Assembly (NCBI RefSeq): GCF_029379315.1 | Contig: NZ_JAQYWQ010000019.1 | Location: 1-64,000 of the forward strand | Origin: Nostoc sp. S13 | GTDB taxonomy: Bacteria > Cyanobacteriota > Cyanobacteriia > Cyanobacteriales > Nostocaceae | Direction: 5' to 3' | Length of the DNA: 64,000 nucleotides | In this document: positions 35,458 to 45,639 of the stretch, in pieces | Position numbering within the stretch: position 1 is the stretch's first letter | How the letters are laid out: every line of letters begins with the position of its first letter | The notes under the pieces: generated by a model | The model's database searches: none | Seen by the model: the letters and a program-made list of their open reading frames with translations, nothing else | Told to the model about the DNA's origin: nothing | Translations under genes and position numbers: made by a program

Positions 35458-36558
35458 TTAGATAATTTTGTAGTTCTCGATGATAGCGCAAGGAACAGAC
35501 TTTTCTCCCGACCAATCGGTAAAGGTATCTTCATTTTTGTAATGCCTTGGCGTTTGCATAAGCAAGTGCCAAGCATCTTTGGCATCTAATAAATTTAAAC
35601 GTTCAGGATAGTGGATCTTTAATAATTCTTGCACTAAGGGATAATAGTCAGAGTTTATTCCTGGAAAAATATGATGTTCTGTATGATAAGAAAAATTTAA
35701 ATGCAATTTGTCAAATATTTGAGGAACACGCAGGGAAATACTATTAATGAGTGGATCGTTGACGCTTGTCATCTGACAAAGCATGTGGTTTGTATAGACG
35801 TAAAATATTGCTCCAGCGTAACCAATCCCAATAGGGAGAAAGTAACTCAACACGATTTTTAGGAAATTAAATTGTAAATATACCAAGATACTCAAATGAA
35901 TTATCACAATTACAAAAAGTTCACCTGCGATTAACCAACGCTCTTTAGTTTTGACTGTAAAGGCAGCAGGAACAAAATTCACAGATTCACGATTAAACAA
36001 TAGCACAGAGGCCAAATTGCGAAGATTATGTGTTCCCCATGCGGTTGCCATTCCCACTATTAAACTAATGGGATTAACCTCCGCCGAAGGTACGCATACA
36101 TTTTGAATCCATTTACCCCAAGTTTTCGGCTGCTTGTATAAGTAATTGCGATCAGGATCTGCTAAGGAATTAGTTTTATTATGATGTTGTCGATTATGTA
36201 CTGCTTTCCATAATGTGGGTGGCATCCACAACATCGCTAGCCCTAGCAAGCTAGTAATTCTGACTATATGGGAGTTTCTAATTACGCTACCGTGCATCAG
36301 ATCATGAGAGCTAAATAGCAACACGATAATACTATTGCCCATCACTATAGCTAAAGGCAAATAAAGCCATAAAAGATATAAATTCCAACGATCTAGATAA
36401 GATGCGATCGCCCAGCCTAGAATCAAAATTGCCCAATTAATTAATAGAATCACTAATTTACTTGGATCGGGGAGAAATACTTCCGCAGGCAGTAAGGGAC
36501 GCAATGTTTTTGCATACTCTGCTTGGCGAATTAACTTTTTGGCGTTACCAACTTCCAT
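35458..36558 (-). CDS. Membrane fatty acid desaturase
   Basis: A 366-residue di-iron membrane desaturase. The three histidine boxes are H85-D-L-M-H89, H121-N-R-Q-H-H126 and H292-T-E-H-H296. Hydrophobic segments near residues 33-55, 62-84, 100-115 and 215-260 place the boxes on the cytoplasmic side. It introduces double bonds or hydroxyls into acyl chains or related lipids; the exact position is not readable. It is divergent from a CFA-synthase-like methyltransferase, with 130 bases between start codons, so both may act on the same lipid. Confidence 0.87.
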   Translation of the reverse strand: MEVGNAKKLIRQAEYAKTLRPLLPAEVFLPDPSKLVILLINWAILILGWAIASYLDRWNLYLLWLYLPLAIVMGNSIIVLLFSSHDLMHGSVIRNSHIVRITSLLGLAMLWMPPTLWKAVHNRQHHNKTNSLADPDRNYLYKQPKTWGKWIQNVCVPSAEVNPISLIVGMATAWGTHNLRNLASVLLFNRESVNFVPAAFTVKTKERWLIAGELFVIVIIHLSILVYLQFNFLKIVLSYFLPIGIGYAGAIFYVYTNHMLCQMTSVNDPLINSISLRVPQIFDKLHLNFSYHTEHHIFPGINSDYYPLVQELLKIHYPERLNLLDAKDAWHLLMQTPRHYKNEDTFTDWSGEKSVPCAIIENYKII

Positions 36559-36688
36559 AAATCTTATTGAACTTTATTTAAGTTTTATTACAATGAATAG
36601 GTTCAAAAATTAATTTTTACCCTATTTTTGCTATTGTTTACTATTGCATAGTATAACGGAATATTGAAAGTGAATTAGGAGTTTAAAC

Positions 36689-37822
36689 ATGGTTTCTCTC
36701 GATACACTACAGTCTTTAGAAAAGTATATACCTTTAGTAGGAGATATGAATATTAAAACCCCACTAGCATATACAGCAACGCGTGGGGCGGTAGAGGTAG
36801 TCAACACAATACAAATGGCGGTAGCCGAGGCTTATATTAATGGGTTAGAAGTTCCCGACTCAGTACTAGAGTCTCTATTTGATACTTGTATGCCTGTATT
36901 TTTTAAGTATTTTCCTGCTCTTTTAGCACCTTATGAATGGGTATTAAAAGAAACTGATCATCTTGCTGAAGGCCCACGGGATCTGATGAAAATTCAGTAT
37001 GATTTGCCTCAAGGGATGCTGAATAAGATGTTGGGTGACGGGAAACTCATTTATCCTAAATACAGCATGGGATTGTGGGAAAAAGGGGCATTAAACCTTG
37101 AACAATCTCAGATAGATATGATCGATGATGTGATTCAGAAGTTAGACATTAAAGATGGAGACAATATCTTAGACTTTGGCTGTGGTTGGGGATGTGTGCC
37201 AAATTACATTCTTTCCAAATTCCCCAATGTCAGGTTTACAGGGCTGAATTTGAGCCACGAGCAATGTGAATATATGCGCCAGAAGATGCAAGATCCTGAA
37301 AGCAACCTCAGTTCAGGTCGATTCACGCTGTATGAAGGAGACTTAAATAATGCAACATTTGAGACAAAATTTGATAAAATCCTTTCGATTGGTGTTTTAT
37401 GTCATGTTGGTAATTTAACTAACTGTTTTCAAAAATTAGCTACTTTGCTGAAAGATAATGGCAAGGTTTTTATTCATATCATTACAGTTCGTACCCCTAA
37501 TAATATATCCAGCGCTTTCACGCACAAATACATTTTTCCCCACGGGAGGTATTGGAACTACAATGCAGTTCCTAGCCGGAATCAAGACCTCAAAACGATT
37601 GAAAGATGGTATCTGAACGGTTCCAATTACTCTAAAACATTTGCCAGATGGCTAGATAATTTTGACAAAAATCAGGTAATAATCAAAGACTTGAATTATG
37701 GCATGGATTATGCCAAGTTTCGCCGGATATGGAGATTTTATTTAATCTGGTTTGTTCGGAATTTCGCTAGTTGCGATGGTGAATACAATGGGAACGGTCA
37801 GTACTTAATGGTTCATGCTTAA
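36689..37822 (+). CDS. CFA-synthase-like SAM methyltransferase
   Basis: A 377-residue class I methyltransferase. Motif I is NILDFGCGWGCVPNYIL near residues 149-165, followed by FTGLNLSHEQCEYMR, the hallmark of the cyclopropane fatty acid synthase and coclaurine N-methyltransferase family. The N-terminal 130 residues form the helical domain of that family. AGGAG at 36677-36681 precedes the ATG. The divergent desaturase makes lipid methylation or N-methylation a reasonable guess. The catalytic Cys/Glu pattern of true CFA synthase could not be confirmed. Confidence 0.82.
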   Translation: MVSLDTLQSLEKYIPLVGDMNIKTPLAYTATRGAVEVVNTIQMAVAEAYINGLEVPDSVLESLFDTCMPVFFKYFPALLAPYEWVLKETDHLAEGPRDLMKIQYDLPQGMLNKMLGDGKLIYPKYSMGLWEKGALNLEQSQIDMIDDVIQKLDIKDGDNILDFGCGWGCVPNYILSKFPNVRFTGLNLSHEQCEYMRQKMQDPESNLSSGRFTLYEGDLNNATFETKFDKILSIGVLCHVGNLTNCFQKLATLLKDNGKVFIHIITVRTPNNISSAFTHKYIFPHGRYWNYNAVPSRNQDLKTIERWYLNGSNYSKTFARWLDNFDKNQVIIKDLNYGMDYAKFRRIWRFYLIWFVRNFASCDGEYNGNGQYLMVHA

Positions 37823-37886
37823 TGGAGTAAGAGTAGCAGCTTAGGCGTAGCCAGTCGTAGACATCGCCTTCCAGAAACCGCATTTA

Positions 37887-38054
37887 TTGTATGATTACTT
37901 ACTAGCATTGAGTTTAGATGAACACTTCTTCAGCTTCCGTGATGAAGTGAAGGCGCAATTAGAGACACAACTAGAAACATTGAAGCAACAGCAGCAGTAC
38001 AGGAGACAGAAAAAGCAAGTTATCAATTGTCGCCTGTTAGTTGATTTTGGATAG
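37887..38054 (+). pseudogene. Possible small-gene remnant
   Basis: A frame of 56 codons from TTG 37887 reads LYDYLLALSLDEHFFSFRD, then an amphipathic Gln-rich helix (ETLKQQQQYRRQKKQ) and a stop at 38054. It has no ATG and no clear ribosome binding site. It looks like the tail of a longer lost gene, but I cannot name a family. The rest of 37823-38164 holds a GC-rich dispersed repeat near 37845-37870. Confidence 0.25.
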
Positions 38055-38164
38055 TAGAGACAAAATTAATCCTGTCTCTACTCCAAACTCATGATTTTTA
38101 TAGTTACTCTAGCCGTTTGCAATTGAGTTAACCATAATTATTTAGCTAAACTCTTAAATTCGAT

Positions 38165-39031
38165 TTACCTTTCTGCTAAACCTACTTCTCCTCCAATTAG
38201 CCCCAGAAATCCTGTTCCAAAGTGCTGAATCTCCAAAAGACTTGCTTCCTCCGGTGAGGTTTTGTAAATTTGGAATGTCTTCATAATTCCCAAAGTGGCA
38301 GCACTTTCTAGAGGCCCAACAAAGCTAATATCTCTGTCGAGAAAATAAGTTTGATTAGCCCAATAAGCCATCTGATTTGCATTTAAAAAGTAGCAGCCGG
38401 CGTGAGGATTGAGGGCACGACAAAAGGTAATTGGTGTATTCAGAATTGTACCCTTGAGTTCCTGTTTTTCCTGCACATTTTGAAAGGGAGCAGTTACTCG
38501 CAACGCCAAATCTCCATCAATGTAAGCTTTGTGAACCAAACCGTAGGGGGAGACTTCATAACGATGTGGCTGGAGCAAGTTTAAGTCACCAGCTTGTTGA
38601 GTAAACCAATTTAATTTTATAAAAAACCAAGGGTCATGAATAATTAGATCATCTTCAAGAAAGCAGTAGTAATCATATTGACCAACACAACTTTGTAGAA
38701 CAGCTTGGCACTCAAACCCCAAAAGTAGAGGTTCTACATCAGTAGAATAATGTTTATATAAATAGGATGGTAAGGGAAGCTGATTTAGAAGATGATTATC
38801 TTTGGTTGTACAAATAACAATATCTAGTTCGTGAGACTGCGGCTGGTTAGCAGTGAAAGCTAGTCGTTCAGCAATATTGATGATACTTTGAGATTTGCCA
38901 AATAATTGATGTAAGCCGGTAAGGCTTTTAGTTAACGCCTCCAAGCGTGGTTGCGAGTCTTTGCGTTGGGAAGCATGACGAGCCTCACTGCTAGGTTTGA
39001 AAAAATGGGCAATGGTAAAAATAATTCGCAT
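38165..39031 (-). CDS. Putative GT-A glycosyltransferase
   Basis: A 288-residue protein. The core YDYYCFLEDDLIIHDPWFF carries the acidic DxD-like motif of GT-A sugar transferases, and NPHAGCYFLNANQMAYW resembles the later acceptor segment. The N-terminal 60 residues are basic and not typical. It follows a GT4 gene by 75 bases on the same strand; the two are likely co-transcribed and act on one glycan. No precise family is recognised. Confidence 0.65.
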   Translation of the reverse strand: MRIIFTIAHFFKPSSEARHASQRKDSQPRLEALTKSLTGLHQLFGKSQSIINIAERLAFTANQPQSHELDIVICTTKDNHLLNQLPLPSYLYKHYSTDVEPLLLGFECQAVLQSCVGQYDYYCFLEDDLIIHDPWFFIKLNWFTQQAGDLNLLQPHRYEVSPYGLVHKAYIDGDLALRVTAPFQNVQEKQELKGTILNTPITFCRALNPHAGCYFLNANQMAYWANQTYFLDRDISFVGPLESAATLGIMKTFQIYKTSPEEASLLEIQHFGTGFLGLIGGEVGLAER

Positions 39032-39060
39032 TTTAAATATCGCTTTTCTATTTGTCTGTC

Positions 39061-39101
39061 ATTAGTCATTTGTCCTTTGTTGGTTGTAACTAATGACTAA
39101 T
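39061..39101. repeat. Palindromic ATTAGTCATT repeat
   Basis: ATTAGTCATT at 39061 pairs with AATGACTAAT at 39092. Similar ATTAGTCAT repeats occur at 59830-59932. It lies between two co-directional glycosyltransferase genes. Confidence 0.5.
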
Positions 39102-39106
39102 CTCAT

Positions 39107-40366
39107 TTAATTTCTACCAAATCCTTTAGACTGGGGGCGCTTTTTCAAACTATCAGAACCTTTACCAGCGAACATCCATTGCAAATGCTGTGGTAACAGT
39201 TTTGCCAAATCATAACGCTTGATAATTGTCTCTCGCGCATTCGCACGTATTGCGTTCATCTCCTGAGGATGATTCAGCGCCTCTTCAACCCTATTAGCAA
39301 TATTTCGAGGAGAAAAGAAATCTACCAGCAGTCCATTCACCCCATCCTGTATGACCTCCAATACTGGTGGAGTTTTAGAAGCTACTAATAAACATGCTGC
39401 TGCCATTACTTCTAACATTGACCAGGATAAAACAAAAGGACGGGTTAAATAAATATGAGCAGAAGAAGCTTGCAAAACCTGAAGGTACTCATTGTAAGGA
39501 AGCCTATTTGTAAAGTGCAGCCTCGATAAATCCAAAGATAATTTTTCTAGCATTAATTGTTTATAAGTTTGACCATCGGGGAGATTCTTCCCATAAGCAA
39601 CCCTATCTTCTCCCACAACTACCACATGGCACTTAGGTCTGCGCTGCTGAATTAGCGCCACCGTTTCCATAAACTGCGGAAAACCTCTATAAGGTTCCAT
39701 CCCCCGTCCCACATAAGTTACTAATTCTTCCACATGGGAAAGGTCAAGATTTATTCTTGGTAAAACTAACTTTGCGCCTGGTTTGGGAACAAAAAATTTG
39801 GTATCAACTCCATCATGAATTACAGTGAGTTTGCTATGATATTCTTTAGGAAACTGCTGCCGTTGCCAATTCGTCGGACAAAGACCGCGATCGCAACTAT
39901 ATAAATCAGTCAAAATCGGCGCATTTTTCACGCGGATGCGGCATTCATCATCAGCATTCAGTGGTTCATTAGGATCAAAATCTGCATCCGAACCATGAGC
40001 GTGGTAAAACCACTCGAAATAACACAATAATTCGGCTTTGGGGAAAACATCTTTCATAAATAAAGTTGGCCCCCAACCAGAATGACCATAAACTATATCA
40101 GGAACGAAACCCTCAGCTTTTAATTTTTCTGCCACGCGATAGACAGCCTGCGCGGTGAGAACAGCATTTTCTAGGTTGCGAACGTAATGGTGGGTTTGGG
40201 GAGCAGCTTCACGAGAAGGAGTGTAAATAGCCTTATAAACGCCAGGTATTTCCCCTTCACGACGATTTGTCCCAAAGACGACTTTGTAATTCTTATCCTT
40301 GCCTAAAACTGTCGCTAGGTTGCGAAATTGCGAGGGAAAATTGGGATGTAAAAATAAAATTTGCAT
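39107..40366 (-). CDS. Glycosyltransferase family 4
   Basis: A 419-residue GT4 enzyme. It starts QILFLHPNFPSQFRNLATVL, has a donor-domain strand LVTYVGRGMEPYRGFPQFM, and the C-terminal WSMLEVMAAACLLVAS where the usual first Glu/Gly block is replaced by LSWSMLE. This subgroup is common in cyanobacteria and is often encoded away from main polysaccharide loci. It is the first gene of a two-gene unit with the following putative GT-A protein. Confidence 0.85.
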   Translation of the reverse strand: MQILFLHPNFPSQFRNLATVLGKDKNYKVVFGTNRREGEIPGVYKAIYTPSREAAPQTHHYVRNLENAVLTAQAVYRVAEKLKAEGFVPDIVYGHSGWGPTLFMKDVFPKAELLCYFEWFYHAHGSDADFDPNEPLNADDECRIRVKNAPILTDLYSCDRGLCPTNWQRQQFPKEYHSKLTVIHDGVDTKFFVPKPGAKLVLPRINLDLSHVEELVTYVGRGMEPYRGFPQFMETVALIQQRRPKCHVVVVGEDRVAYGKNLPDGQTYKQLMLEKLSLDLSRLHFTNRLPYNEYLQVLQASSAHIYLTRPFVLSWSMLEVMAAACLLVASKTPPVLEVIQDGVNGLLVDFFSPRNIANRVEEALNHPQEMNAIRANARETIIKRYDLAKLLPQHLQWMFAGKGSDSLKKRPQSKGFGRN

Positions 40367-40511
40367 CGGAATAATCTTGATTAACTTATTGCCAGATAAA
40401 ATAAATTAAGACAAGTCTCTTAAGATTATAAGATTATTTACCCTAATTTTTTGCAAGTAAATTTAGATGAATCGTTGCCGTGAAATGGGAAAATAATCGC
40501 AAATTCGTGTT

Positions 40512-41252
40512 ATGACCATGAAATTTATTGGCATTGATTTAGGCTGGAAATCGCAACCAAGTGGACTATGCTGCTTAGAATGGATAGATGGACAACTGCA
40601 ACTACTTGATCTAGACCGCAAAGAAGCCATTGCAGACATCCTTACCTGGCTCGATCAGAGCGTACAACCTGACGAACCAGCCATCATTGCCGTAGATGCA
40701 CCTACCCTCATACCCAACGCCACTGGGAGTCGCCTCGCCGACAAACTCAGTCACAAGTACTTTGGCAAATATCATGCGGGATGCTACCCAGCTAATCAAA
40801 ACCTACCCTTCGCCGATCGCACCATCAACTTTGGCTTAGAATTAGAATCACGCGGTTTTGCACACGCACCCACCATTGAACCGCAAAAACTCAACAGATA
40901 TCAAATAGAAGTCTTTCCCCACCCAGCAATCGTTAACCTATTCAACTTAGAACGCATCCTTAAATACAAAAAAGGACGCCTCAATGAGCGCCGCCTAGAA
41001 CTAATCAAACTCCAAAATTATATTATTGATATCCTCCCCTCTTTCTCTCCTCCTCTGCGTTCTCTGCACCTCTGCGGTTCGTTCCTTTGGGAAATCCCCA
41101 CCACAGGCGCAGCCCTCAAAGCAACCGAAGATAAACTAGATAGCTTAATTTGCGCTTATGTTGCTGCATACTGGTGGTATTGGGGAGAACAACGTAATTT
41201 AGTATTAGGCGATGGCATCACTGGCTACATCATCATTCCCCAAAGAATTTGA
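40512..41252 (+). CDS. DUF429 family protein
   Basis: A 246-residue DUF429 protein: FIGIDLGWKSQPSGLC at the N terminus and AIIAVDAPTLIP, EVFPHPAIVNLF and DKLDSLICAYVAAYWWYWG later are the family blocks. The fold is related to RNase H-like/actin-like nucleases, but function is unknown. Residues about 177-192 (SFSPPLRSLHLCGSF) are encoded by a pyrimidine-rich stretch (41041-41085) that looks like an in-frame inserted repeat (CTCTGCGTTCTCTGCACCTC). The frame remains open through it. Confidence 0.85.
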   Translation: MTMKFIGIDLGWKSQPSGLCCLEWIDGQLQLLDLDRKEAIADILTWLDQSVQPDEPAIIAVDAPTLIPNATGSRLADKLSHKYFGKYHAGCYPANQNLPFADRTINFGLELESRGFAHAPTIEPQKLNRYQIEVFPHPAIVNLFNLERILKYKKGRLNERRLELIKLQNYIIDILPSFSPPLRSLHLCGSFLWEIPTTGAALKATEDKLDSLICAYVAAYWWYWGEQRNLVLGDGITGYIIIPQRI

Positions 41253-41512
41253 GCAAAGGCTTCACGTATGCTGCTTTATAGTCCTTGCTGATGCTAAAAA
41301 TAGCATTCCGTAAACCGTATCGCTTGTAATTGACCCAGTGTTAGTAGTTGTTTTTTACCAAACTTTAGATAAAAGAGAGTTCAGACATCAATTCACCCTC
41401 GTAAATTGACGAAGGTATTATAACAGTTTTTACCCTTTCTTCACCCTTTACCTGAATATGCTACATTCCATTAGGAGAAAGAAATGCCTACTCAAACCAC
41501 GAAGGAATTGGG

Positions 41513-42583
41513 ATGAATACTCCAGTCGCGATCATCGGTGCAGGGCTCGGTGGGTTGATGCTCGCCCGAGTCCTCCACGTTCACGGTATCGCAGCGACGA
41601 TCTATGAAGCGGAAGCCTCGGCTAACACACGCACGCAAGGGGGCTTGCTTGATATCCACGAATATAACGGACAGCTCGCACTCAAGGCAGCAGGACTTTT
41701 CGATAAGTTCCTCGAGATTATCCAGGCTGGCGCTGATGCAAAGCGGGTAGTGGACAAGGACGGTAACATCCTGCTTGATAAACAAGATAATAGCAACAGC
41801 GGTCGGCCTGAGGTAGATCGAGGAGACCTCCGCCGGATTTTGATCAACTCCCTTCCTGCCGACACAATTCGCTGGGGACACAAGCTGACAGCAGTGTCTT
41901 CGCTCGGCGACGGGCGGCATACCTTGACCTTCGCTGACGGTCGAGCGGTGACTACCGGCATCCTCGTGGGTGCTGACGGCGCTTGGTCAAGGGTTCGTCC
42001 ACTTCTTTCCGAGGCTAAGCCCGCCTATGTCGGTACCTCATTCATCGAGACGCGTCTTTTCGACGGCGACACCCGCCACAAGGCCAGCGCGGAAGCGATT
42101 GGCGGTGGCACGCTGATGGCGGTCGCGCCCGGTAAAGGCATCTTGACGCACCGCTATGCCAATGGAACCCTGCACACGTACGTGGCGCTCAACAAACCGG
42201 AGGACTGGATTACCCGCATCGATTTCTCCGACTCGGTGACTGCTATGGCACGCGTTGCCGAAGAATTCGACGGCTGGGCTCCGGAGCTGACAGCGCTTAT
42301 CATCGACGGTGAGACGGACCCTGTGCCTCGCCCTATTTACGCGCTCCCGATCGAGCACAGATGGGATCGTTTAGCTGGGGTGACACTGCTCGGCGATGCA
42401 GCGCACCTGATGTCGCCGTTCGCTGGCGAAGGAGCCAACCTTGCCATGTACCTAAATAATCCCAGAATTCCAGATTTACTACCGTATTTACTTAGATATT
42501 TTTGCTTCAAGATGCATCTTTGCATATTCTTCACATTATTTCTGATAAATTTACCTAAAAATATTTTCTTTGTGTACTATTAG
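41513..42583 (+). pseudogene. TetX-like FAD monooxygenase, 3' truncated
   Basis: The first 314 residues are a clean class A flavoprotein monooxygenase of the TetX-like group: [17 protein letters not shown] binds [14 protein letters not shown] is the DG motif, and [21 protein letters not shown] is the GD motif. After codon 314 (about 42455) similarity ends abruptly; the next 42 codons are AT-rich and random-looking. At least 50 C-terminal residues are missing. The conserved part is far richer in GC than its surroundings, with foreign codon use, indicating transfer. Activity is unlikely without the C-terminal helix. Confidence 0.82.
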
Positions 42584-42993
42584 TCTTTTGATAGTCAATC
42601 TTATACCAATTCAATTAATGATTGCAACACATCCTTGGGTAACGAGGCAATGAATCGCATCTCTACAAATGGTCTATTTGTCGCATTCTTTTTTCAAATT
42701 GGTATTACTGAAGGCTATTACAGATTGGTATAACATTTATAAACTAAGAAATCCGCGAGCGCAGACATTAGTATTTATGGCTGCAAAGCGCAGATCAATC
42801 AAAGCTTAAGAAGCTGACTTTTTTAAAAAGTAAAAAGATAATCCCCATAAATAAATTTAGAGGCTTCAAATCATTTTCTTTTTCTTTCTTTTGCATTGTT
42901 CAGTGATTATTCCAGTCAAATCACATTTACCTTATAATTACTCATAATTCTAGCAATAATTATTTTTTAGGCGTGACTGCATCACACAATAAA

Positions 42994-43024
42994 AGGCGTT
43001 GCTAAACTTAAATCAGCAACGCCT
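42994..43024 (-). terminator. Terminator of glgP
   Basis: AGGCGTTGCT pairs with AGCAACGCCT around an 11-base loop. On the minus strand it is followed by TTTTATTG, 33 bases after the glgP stop codon. The rest of 42584-43056 is AT-rich with no gene seen. Confidence 0.75.
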
Positions 43025-43056
43025 AATCTTGAGTATTCAATAACTACTCAGCATTC

Positions 43057-45639
43057 TTATTCTGCCCAAGCAATTAACCTTGGTTCATAAGGATTAGCTA
43101 GGTATTGATTTTTCGGTAATACACGCAAAGACAAGCCTTGCAAACCAGAAGCGGTATAGGTGATATTACCTGTGTAAATACTCAATTTCTGTCCATCCTC
43201 GCCTTGGTATTCCATCACCACTGGCATAGCATCGACAATCTCACCATTGGCATCGATCGCACCTTGATATAGCTCCACCTGCACATCATCATTCGTCAAA
43301 GTTGCTAAGTCAACCTTGGCTTTGACAGCAACGGTTTGGTTAACCTCAATGTCCGCAGCTGCCGATACGTCAATATCTTTGATTCTGATGTTGAACCAGT
43401 GTTCGCCCAGTTTTTCTTTCCAAGCAGCTAGTTCTTTAGCTGGGGCATAGTTATCAACAGTCAGGGTATGATAGCGATCGCTGGCTGGGAAATAAGCTCG
43501 CTCGCCATATTCTCCTACCATCCGCGCTGTATTAAAGAACGGACAATTCAACCGAATTGCATCCTTCATTTTGGCAACCCACGGACGGGGTAAACCATCA
43601 CTATCCCGATGTTCATAAAATAGCGGTACAACTTCCTTTTCTAACAACTCGTAGAGAGCATTTGCTTCTACTTCATCTTGGTAGTCAGGATCGTCGTAAT
43701 TCTCTCCATGTCCAATTGCCCAGCCCGTGCGGACATAATCAGCTTCATCCCACCAGCCATCTAGTACACTTAAATTCGGCAATCCATTCATTGCTGCTTT
43801 CATGCCACTGGTACCAGAGGCTTCCCGTGGACGACGCGGTGTGTTTAACCAGATATCGCAACCCGCAACCATCAACCGGGAGATGTAAATGTCGTAATTG
43901 GGAACAAACACTACCTGTTTTTCTAAATGTTGTTCGCGGATAAAGTGATTGATATCGCGGATGAGTTCTTTACCGGGAATATCCTTGGGATGTGCTTTAC
44001 CAGCAATCACGAATTGCACTTTCCGGTCTTTGTTAGCCAGTAAAAGCCCCTTAATGCGATCCAAATCACGCATCCAAAGCGTGGCGCGTTTATAGGTGGC
44101 AAAGCGACGAGCAAAGCCAATGGTGAAAGCATAAGGATCTAAAACTTCTTGGGCCTGGATAATTTCTGAGGCGGAAGCACCGCGATCGCGCAAATGTTTG
44201 ACCAAATGCTCCCGCACATACAAAATCATATCTAAGCGACAGCGTTCGTGATTACGCCACAATTCTTCATCGGGTATGGCATCCATCCGCTCCCACAATG
44301 GGCTATCTGGTGCTGCTGATGACCAGTTTGGCCCCAAGTAGCGATCGTACAATTCTTGAGTCGATTTCGCAACACAACTCCGAGCATGGACACCGTTGGT
44401 AATTGCGGCGATCGGCACTTCCTCTACTGGCACCTTTTTCCACAAGCCCTGGAACATTTGCCGCGACACCACACCATGCAGTTGGGCGACACCGTTAGAA
44501 AATGTTGCCATCTTCAGCGCCAGCACCGCCATACTGAAAGGCCCAGATAAATCGCCTGTATTCTCGCGCCCCAGTCCTAAAAATTGCTCTTTGGGCAACC
44601 CAAATATCTCTGCATAGTACCCCAAGTAGTACAACATTTTGTCGGGAGCAAACAAGTCAATCCCTGCTGGTACTGGTGTGTGGGTGGTAAAGATATTGCT
44701 AGAAGCCACCACCTGTTTAGCTTGGGCATAATTGAGTCCCTCTTCCTGAATCAGCAAGCGGATGCGCTCTAAGGCAGAGAAGGCGGCGTGACCTTCATTC
44801 ATATGGTAGGCAGTGACTTTCAGCCCCAAAGCTTTGAGCATTTGCACACCACCGATCCCCAGCATGATTTCCTGGTGGATACGCATATCGATATCGCCAC
44901 CGTACAGTTGATCTGTGATGTCGTGGTCGTAAACATTGTTGGGTTCAATGTTGGTGTCCATCAAATATAGAGGCACCGTTCCTACCTGTACGCGCCAAAC
45001 TCTGGCATACACTTTGCGTCCTGGATAATTTACCGCAATCTGTAGTTCTGAACCATCGGGATTACGCTCTAGATGCAAGGGCATATTGTAGAAATCATTG
45101 CTCAGATAGCGTTCCTGCTGCCAGCCATCGGCATTGAGATACTGAGCAAAGTAACCTTGCTGGTACAGTAAACCTACACCTACAAGTGGTAGCCCCAAGT
45201 CACTGGCAGATTTGAGGTGATCCCCCGCCAGAACGCCCAAGCCTCCAGAATAGACGGGCAAACAATCTACAAGTCCAAATTCAGCCGAAAAATAGGCGTA
45301 GCATTCTTTTGGTTTCTGCTCCCGTTGTTTCTGATACCATGTGCGCTCTTGCAAATAATCTTCTAACTGACGGTCAGCTCGATCCATTTGCGCTAGAAAG
45401 CCTTCATCTTCGACAACTTCCAGAAGCCGCAATTGAGAGATAGTACCCAACATTAACACCGGATTATGATGGCTAGACTCCCACAGGTCGGAGTCTAAGC
45501 GACGAAATAAATCTTTAGTGTCAACGTTCCAATCCCAGTGCAAGTTCTGTGCTAGCCGCCGCAGTGGTTCGAGTCGCGGTGGTAGTGAAGGGGATACGTT
45601 AAATGTACGAATTGGCTGCATAGGTTGGCAAAACTCCAA
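43057..45639 (-). CDS. glgP: Alpha-glucan (glycogen) phosphorylase
   Basis: An 860-residue PLP-dependent enzyme that releases glucose-1-phosphate from glycogen. The N-terminal DUF3417-type segment (LEPLRRLAQNLHWDWN) marks the alternative, archaeal/bacterial form. The PLP-binding region is SGTSGMKAAMNGLPN, with the Lys in SGMK. YSGGLGVLAGDHLKSASDLG and HMNEGHAAF are further conserved blocks. It is monocistronic, with its own terminator. Confidence 0.92.
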   Translation of the reverse strand: MEFCQPMQPIRTFNVSPSLPPRLEPLRRLAQNLHWDWNVDTKDLFRRLDSDLWESSHHNPVLMLGTISQLRLLEVVEDEGFLAQMDRADRQLEDYLQERTWYQKQREQKPKECYAYFSAEFGLVDCLPVYSGGLGVLAGDHLKSASDLGLPLVGVGLLYQQGYFAQYLNADGWQQERYLSNDFYNMPLHLERNPDGSELQIAVNYPGRKVYARVWRVQVGTVPLYLMDTNIEPNNVYDHDITDQLYGGDIDMRIHQEIMLGIGGVQMLKALGLKVTAYHMNEGHAAFSALERIRLLIQEEGLNYAQAKQVVASSNIFTTHTPVPAGIDLFAPDKMLYYLGYYAEIFGLPKEQFLGLGRENTGDLSGPFSMAVLALKMATFSNGVAQLHGVVSRQMFQGLWKKVPVEEVPIAAITNGVHARSCVAKSTQELYDRYLGPNWSSAAPDSPLWERMDAIPDEELWRNHERCRLDMILYVREHLVKHLRDRGASASEIIQAQEVLDPYAFTIGFARRFATYKRATLWMRDLDRIKGLLLANKDRKVQFVIAGKAHPKDIPGKELIRDINHFIREQHLEKQVVFVPNYDIYISRLMVAGCDIWLNTPRRPREASGTSGMKAAMNGLPNLSVLDGWWDEADYVRTGWAIGHGENYDDPDYQDEVEANALYELLEKEVVPLFYEHRDSDGLPRPWVAKMKDAIRLNCPFFNTARMVGEYGERAYFPASDRYHTLTVDNYAPAKELAAWKEKLGEHWFNIRIKDIDVSAAADIEVNQTVAVKAKVDLATLTNDDVQVELYQGAIDANGEIVDAMPVVMEYQGEDGQKLSIYTGNITYTASGLQGLSLRVLPKNQYLANPYEPRLIAWAE

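Noticed and set aside
35115-35585. Open frame of 156 codons with SRIQNPESRIQN-type repeats
   Set aside because: It is a translation of the ATTCTGA/ATTCTGG heptanucleotide array and overlaps the end of the desaturase gene; no family resemblance.
41492-42534. Several minus-strand frames within the TetX-like gene
   Set aside because: They are shadows caused by the high GC content of that gene.
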